The notes under the pieces: model-generated
Told to the model about the DNA's origin: nothing
Database searches by the model: none
What the model saw: only the letters and a program-made list of their open reading frames with translations
Assembly (NCBI GenBank): GCA_046538375.1
Contig: JBKHJA010000099.1
Span: forward strand, 1 to 9,516
Direction of reading: 5' to 3'
Length of the DNA stretch: 9,516 nt
Source of the DNA: JBKHJA01 sp046538375
Lineage (GTDB): Bacteria > Acidobacteriota > Aminicenantia > Aminicenantales > Aminicenantaceae
Part shown: positions 7,410 through 9,516 of the stretch, one piece after another
How the letters are laid out: the number at the start of each line of letters is the position of its first letter
Position numbering within the stretch: position 1 is the stretch's first letter
Program-made: the position numbers and the translations under genes

Positions 7410-7867
7410 ATTTTCTCTGCCTTGATCTCAGTGATTTCCCATTTTTTTTTCGAATTTTTACTGACTTTCAGCGGAAAGGGAGAAAAAGATGGCCGGGGGC
7501 TGGCCTTTTCAGGAGTTAGGTAGAAGAAGATACGGAACACGTACTGGTTGTTGTTCTTTTTATTTTTGAAAGACCACCTTGCCTTGAAGATGAAATGGTT
7601 TCCATCAGGCGCTGGATCGCTCTCAGAGTAAAACTCAAAAGTCAAATAGGAGCGGAATATTTCTCGAAAAAGAAAATAGGCCTGTTGGTGAGAAAGCTGG
7701 TCAGAAAAAGATATGGGCTCCGGTAGAGAGATGTTTATAAAGCTTCGGGAGGAAAATTGTGGGTACAGCATGTGGGCGTTGTTCTGGAGGAAAGACTTTT
7801 CTATGTCTTGGGTGGTGGTGGAAAGGAGAGGTGAGGCCATAGTCAGAAGACATACGATATAAACCAC
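7406..7867 (-). CDS. Small secreted protein, DUF4783/NTF2-like type, partner gene of the kinase
   Basis: The 153-residue product starts with a hydrophobic stretch (VYIVCLLTMASPLL) that looks like the core of a signal peptide, so export is likely. The rest has the helix-then-curved-sheet pattern of NTF2-like proteins. DIEKSFLQNNAHMLYPQFSS comes first, a basic helix (QAYFLFREIFRSYL) follows, and then strands ending WEITEIKAEKI. The arrangement resembles the DUF4783 family known mainly in Bacteroidota; this is pattern memory, not a search. The start given is GTG 7867, after an in-frame TAA at 7879-7877. No good ribosome site precedes it and the n-region lacks basic residues. One fewer T in the six-T run (7874-7869) would join it to ATG 7883 and complete a better signal peptide. 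The stop overlaps the kinase TTG start, so the two are co-expressed. A role as an extracytoplasmic accessory or ligand binder for the kinase is inference. Confidence 0.75.
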   Translation of the reverse strand: MVYIVCLLTMASPLLSTTTQDIEKSFLQNNAHMLYPQFSSRSFINISLPEPISFSDQLSHQQAYFLFREIFRSYLTFEFYSESDPAPDGNHFIFKARWSFKNKKNNNQYVFRIFFYLTPEKASPRPSFSPFPLKVSKNSKKKWEITEIKAEKI

Positions 7868-7873
7868 TAAAAA

Positions 7874-7903
7874 ATATTATCATAGGTTTTTTATCGGAGG
7901 CAA
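7874..7903 (-). promoter_or_regulatory. Weak candidate promoter at the start of the secreted-protein gene
   Basis: On the minus strand, TTGCCT (7903-7898) and TAATAT (7879-7874) are 18 bases apart. Transcription would start at about 7868-7865, essentially at GTG 7867, so the mRNA would be leaderless. That fits the missing ribosome site but conflicts with the alternative ATG at 7883. Confidence 0.2.
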
Positions 7904-7964
7904 GAGGGAAGGTGAGCCGGAAAGCCACAAATCAGGAAAATTAGCTCCCATTCAGACTTCGCTC

Positions 7965-8017
7965 TCCTCTCCTTTGGAGAGGAACCATGCCCGCTCAGTC
8001 CTCATAGGGGCTTCCTC
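7965..8017. repeat. Two overlapping, mutually exclusive hairpins
   Basis: Hairpin A is TCCTCTCC (7965-7972) with GGAGAGGA (7976-7983), an 8-bp perfect stem with loop TTT. Hairpin B pairs GAGGAA (7979-7984) with TTCCTC (8012-8017) and continues, after a 4-base bulge, as GCCC (7989-7992) with GGGC (8008-8011). The arms share 7979-7983, so both cannot form at once. Neither is followed by a T-run. Confidence 0.5.
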
Positions 8018-8127
8018 ACCCCCCATCCCTCACCCCTTACAATCAGTATTTATAATCATCACGGTTTTGGGGATGCTTCCGGTAAGCCGGAGAGGGTGAA
8101 GATCGGGGGTCCCTAAGGATTATTGAT

Positions 8128-8526
8128 CTAAGACTTCTGACTTTTTTTGCTCTGGTTTCCGATTTCCTGGGAAACAATGCCTTGGAGATCGGATTTTATC
8201 TTGTTTATCTTTTCCAACTTGCTGGATATCTTAGAAAACAGAACCTCTTGGCTTTTTATGCCTTCTTGAATGAGAAAAGCTGCGCTTTCAGAGCGGCTTT
8301 TAAACAACCCTGCTTCCACCAGCATGTTCAACTTCTTATTGCTCTCGTCGTTAACCCGGATGGTCAGCACTGTATTTCTTGAAGCCAGGGCTTTATCGAT
8401 GACTCTTTTGATTGATTCTGCTGTTCTGGAAGCGAACTTTTCCACCTGGTTGCCCCATTCATCCAGAGGACGCTGGCGTTTTTTTTCTTTAGAATCTGTG
8501 TTGTTTTCTGTCTTTTTGTCAGCCAT
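8128..8526 (-). CDS. Ribbon-helix-helix-like protein with charged N-terminus and helical C-terminus
   Basis: This 132-residue protein has a hydrophilic Lys/Glu-rich start (1-25) and an amphipathic helix (about 26-50). A ribbon-helix-helix-like core follows: a strand TVLTIRVND (about 52-60), then helix NKKLNMLVEAG, the turn FKSRSES and helix AAFLIQEGI (to about 89). The C-terminal helix is long and basic and could form a coiled coil. The strand plus 'EAG-FKSRSE' pattern is typical of RHH proteins, which dimerise through the strand and bind short tandem or palindromic DNA sites. Start ATG 8526 has a near-ideal AGGAGG (8534-8539) seven bases upstream. It appears monocistronic. The promoter's -10 lies in a tandem repeat, suggesting self-repression. 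The long extensions are larger than simple antitoxin RHH proteins, and no toxin gene is next to it. DNA binding is inferred, not proved. Confidence 0.8.
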   Translation of the reverse strand: MADKKTENNTDSKEKKRQRPLDEWGNQVEKFASRTAESIKRVIDKALASRNTVLTIRVNDESNKKLNMLVEAGLFKSRSESAAFLIQEGIKSQEVLFSKISSKLEKINKIKSDLQGIVSQEIGNQSKKSQKS

Positions 8527-8553
8527 CTGAAGCCTCCTGCAGCTTGCAATTTA

Positions 8554-8567
8554 ATTACAAATTACAA
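8554..8567 (-). repeat. Tandem 7-bp repeat, candidate operator
   Basis: On the minus strand TTGTAAT occurs twice with no spacing (8567-8561 and 8560-8554). Including the shared flanking base, it reads as two TTGTAATT words. The repeat overlaps the -10 hexamer of the promoter for the ribbon-helix-helix gene, a typical place for a repressor. Confidence 0.4.
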
Positions 8568-8587
8568 TATTCCACACCAATAGTCAA
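8559..8587 (-). promoter_or_regulatory. Sigma70-type promoter for the ribbon-helix-helix gene
   Basis: On the minus strand TTGACT (8587-8582) and TAATTT (8564-8559) are separated by exactly 17 bases. Transcription would begin near 8552, leaving a leader of about 25 bases with a strong ribosome site. This is the best promoter in the window. Confidence 0.6.
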
Positions 8588-8719
8588 TCCCTTTTGGGTA
8601 TGAGGCCGCATTTTCTTTTGGTGAGGTGGGGGCTTTCCAACGGACATCCCCGTTCATCCTCGCTTCCCAACCAGTATGAAAGCGCTGAGTCAATATGTTA
8701 GTTCTCTGGAGAGTGCACA

Positions 8720-8737
8720 GTCATGATGGCTCATGAC
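8720..8737. repeat. Perfect 7-bp dyad with 4-base loop
   Basis: GTCATGA (8720-8726) and TCATGAC (8731-8737) flank TGGC. It could be a DNA operator (each arm contains the self-palindrome TCATGA) or an RNA stem-loop. No promoter element clearly overlaps it. Confidence 0.45.
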
Positions 8738-8810
8738 AGACATATCCAATGTGAAAATATTTGTGAAAGTAGGAAATGGAAAGAGGGAAAGATAAGATTT
8801 TTTTAGTAAA

Positions 8811-8879
8811 GAGGTCAATCCCGGAAGATCTGTTAATCAGGAAAAGGGAAACAGATATTAAAGTATAAGAATTGACCTC
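8811..8879. repeat. Nested inverted repeats
   Basis: The outer arms GAGGTCAAT (8811-8819) and ATTGACCTC (8871-8879) are perfectly complementary over 9 bp. Inside them ATCTGTT (8828-8834) and AACAGAT (8850-8856) are complementary over 7 bp with a 15-base A/G-rich loop. The nesting allows one elongated structure in RNA. It lies 3' of the membrane-protein gene on the minus strand. Confidence 0.5.
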
Positions 8880-8889
8880 GGTTCAAACC

Positions 8890-8911
8890 AAACAGAAAAT
8901 GGCTGTTTTTT
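8890..8911 (+). terminator. AT-rich hairpin followed by T-run on the + strand
   Basis: AAACAG (8890-8895) and CTGTTT (8903-8908) form a 6-bp stem with a 7-base loop, and on the + strand the T-run continues to 8911. It abuts the stop codon of the minus-strand membrane-protein gene (8912-8910). On that strand the U-run is poor. The stem is weak and no + strand gene needs ending here, so it may serve as a 3' end structure only. Confidence 0.25.
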
Positions 8912-9170
8912 ATTCTGGTTTTTCTTCTTCTTTTTTTTCTTCTTCTTTCTCAGCTTCTTCTTTCGTTTCTTCTTCCAGCTTTTTGGTTCTCATGGCGTCT
9001 TTGATGCTGCTGATTCCAGCAATAACCGCAATCAGGCCGGCGAAGAAGAGGACTGGGGGAACAAATCCAAAAACGAGTTCATAGAATTCGCGCCACCAGA
9101 CAAAAATAACCAGCACTATGCCTCCAGCCATGGCGATTAATCCTCCGATGATGGCGAGAACTTTACCCAT
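8910..9170 (-). CDS. Small two-helix membrane protein with Lys/Glu-rich tail, function unknown
   Basis: The 86-residue product has two hydrophobic helices. The first (about 3-26) is Gly/Ala/Ile-rich and ends in VWWREFYE. The second (about 36-55) begins VPPVLFFAGLIAVIAG. SSIKDAMRTKK follows and then an almost pure Lys/Glu tail (59-86). The basic stretch after helix 2 suggests both ends are cytoplasmic. I do not recognise a named function. The WW…PP…AGLIAVIAGIS-IKD pattern reminds me of small uncharacterised membrane proteins seen in several bacterial phyla, from memory only. Start ATG 9170 has GGGAGG about 7 bases upstream and its own promoter candidate. It is probably a single-gene unit. The tail is encoded by a pyrimidine-rich tract (+ strand 8919-8951 is all C/T), which could slip during replication. 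Confidence 0.75.
   Translation of the reverse strand: MGKVLAIIGGLIAMAGGIVLVIFVWWREFYELVFGFVPPVLFFAGLIAVIAGISSIKDAMRTKKLEEETKEEAEKEEEKKEEEKPE
8919..8951. repeat. Pure pyrimidine (CTT-rich) low-complexity tract inside a coding region
   Basis: Thirty-three consecutive C/T bases on the + strand, mostly TTC/CTT triplets, encode part of the Lys/Glu tail of the small membrane protein. Similar but interrupted triplets continue to about 8977. Confidence 0.6.
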
Positions 9171-9516
9171 TGAAGACCTCCCTCTATCTTATTGATAAAA
9201 GTTTTACAGAGCCGCATTATAACAAAACAAAAATGAAGAAGCAATAAATTTTAAATATTAATTTTGTTGTTTCTGTGGGCCGTGGGCATTCCTTTTGACA
9301 GGGAAAGAGTGGTGCCTCAAGTGGAGAGGGTAAGGTTAAACAGAACATAAGGCAGGAAGGAAGCATCTTTTTTTCAGGGGGTGATATACTAAGAACATGT
9401 ATTTGGGAATGGCTTCGCTCCCGTCCAGGTTTTTCACGCCGTTCCTTCACCGTCCATCTCAGCGCCTGCGTAACTGCGCATGTCAGTTATCCTGCATTAT
9501 CCATAAATTGAAGATT
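9171..9516. other. 346-base region without a supported gene, to the right edge
   Basis: Apart from the promoter at 9216-9244 I see no gene. A small hairpin, TAACTG (9471-9476) with CAGTTA (9484-9489), lies near the edge. A + strand frame from ATG 9397 stays open to the end (40 codons), but its composition is not protein-like and no ribosome site sits at a proper distance. Confidence 0.5.
9216..9244 (-). promoter_or_regulatory. Promoter for the small membrane-protein gene
   Basis: On the minus strand a perfect TATAAT (9221-9216) lies 17 bases from TTGCTT (9244-9239). Transcription would start near 9210, giving a 40-base leader that contains the GGGAGG ribosome site. Confidence 0.5.

Larger units (their letters stand above)
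7868..8127. other. 260-base intergenic region upstream of the secreted-protein/kinase pair
   Basis: No credible gene is present. The region contains two overlapping hairpins (7965-8017), a C-rich stretch on the + strand with repeated CTCACCCC-like words (8014-8036) and a TCCGG/CCGGA stem (8078-8082 with 8087-8091). It should contain the promoter of the kinase pair and the end of the ribbon-helix-helix transcript. Its composition, GC-rich and skewed, differs from the genes on both sides. A dispersed intergenic repeat is a reasonable alternative explanation. Confidence 0.5.
8527..8909. other. 383-base intergenic region rich in inverted repeats
   Basis: No credible gene is present. It holds the promoter and tandem repeat of the ribbon-helix-helix gene, an 18-bp dyad (8720-8737), nested inverted repeats (8811-8879) and a hairpin next to the stop of the membrane-protein gene (8890-8908). 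The part 8590-8700 shows nothing I can name. Confidence 0.6.

Noticed and set aside
8014..8036. Repeated CTCACCCC/CATCCCTCACCCC words, as a possible CRISPR or tandem array
   Set aside because: Only two short imperfect copies with no spacers or regular period.
8875..8895. GGTTCAAACC, resembling a tRNA T-arm
   Set aside because: The flanking bases do not make a 5-bp T stem and there is no acceptor, anticodon or D arm upstream.
9217..9450. 77-codon minus-strand frame near the right edge
   Set aside because: Its stop overlaps a perfect TATAAT of the next gene, it has a Pro/Cys/Lys mix without a domain, and no good ribosome site.
9397..9516. + strand frame open from ATG 9397 to the window edge
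   Set aside because: The only purine-rich site (AGGGGG, 9376-9381) is too far upstream, and the 40 residues (Arg/Cys/Ser/Pro-rich) do not look like a protein start.

Overview
The window is about 9.5 kb of moderate-GC bacterial DNA. It has Shine-Dalgarno-led genes, sigma70-like promoter candidates and intergenic hairpins. I see no phage, insertion sequence, CRISPR array, rRNA or tRNA. Nothing fixes the taxon. A methylmalonyl-CoA cluster beside a very large NtrY-like histidine kinase with many membrane segments would fit an anaerobic or heterotrophic bacterium of an Acidobacteriota/Aminicenantota, Deltaproteobacteria-like or Bacteroidota-type lineage, but this is a weak guess.

Left part, + strand (244-2853): an operon-like run of an acyl-CoA dehydrogenase, the G-protein chaperone MeaB and methylmalonyl-CoA epimerase. 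MeaB and the epimerase overlap by 11 bp. Together they point to oxidation of acyl-CoA and interconversion of propionyl-CoA, methylmalonyl-CoA and succinyl-CoA. The B12-dependent mutase that MeaB protects is not in the window. A possible divergent gene runs off the left edge on the minus strand (87 to 1).

Middle, minus strand: a lone flavodoxin-fold protein (3403-2897) faces the metabolic operon. Behind it lies a two-gene unit read from right to left: a small secreted protein resembling the DUF4783/NTF2-like group (7867-7406), then a 1286-residue sensor kinase (7409-3549) joined to it by a 4-bp TTGA stop/start overlap. The kinase appears to have 12 membrane segments and three extracytoplasmic regions before its HAMP, HisKA and HATPase modules. 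It has no response regulator in the window. A good minus-strand terminator follows it. This pair is the least ordinary part of the window.

Right part, minus strand: a ribbon-helix-helix-like protein (8526-8128) has a strong promoter candidate whose -10 overlaps a tandem 7-bp repeat. A small two-helix membrane protein with a Lys/Glu-rich tail (9170-8910) has its own promoter candidate. The gaps 7868-8127, 8527-8909 and 9171-9516 hold no convincing gene. They do hold several inverted repeats, including overlapping hairpins upstream of the kinase pair and nested repeats around 8811-8879.
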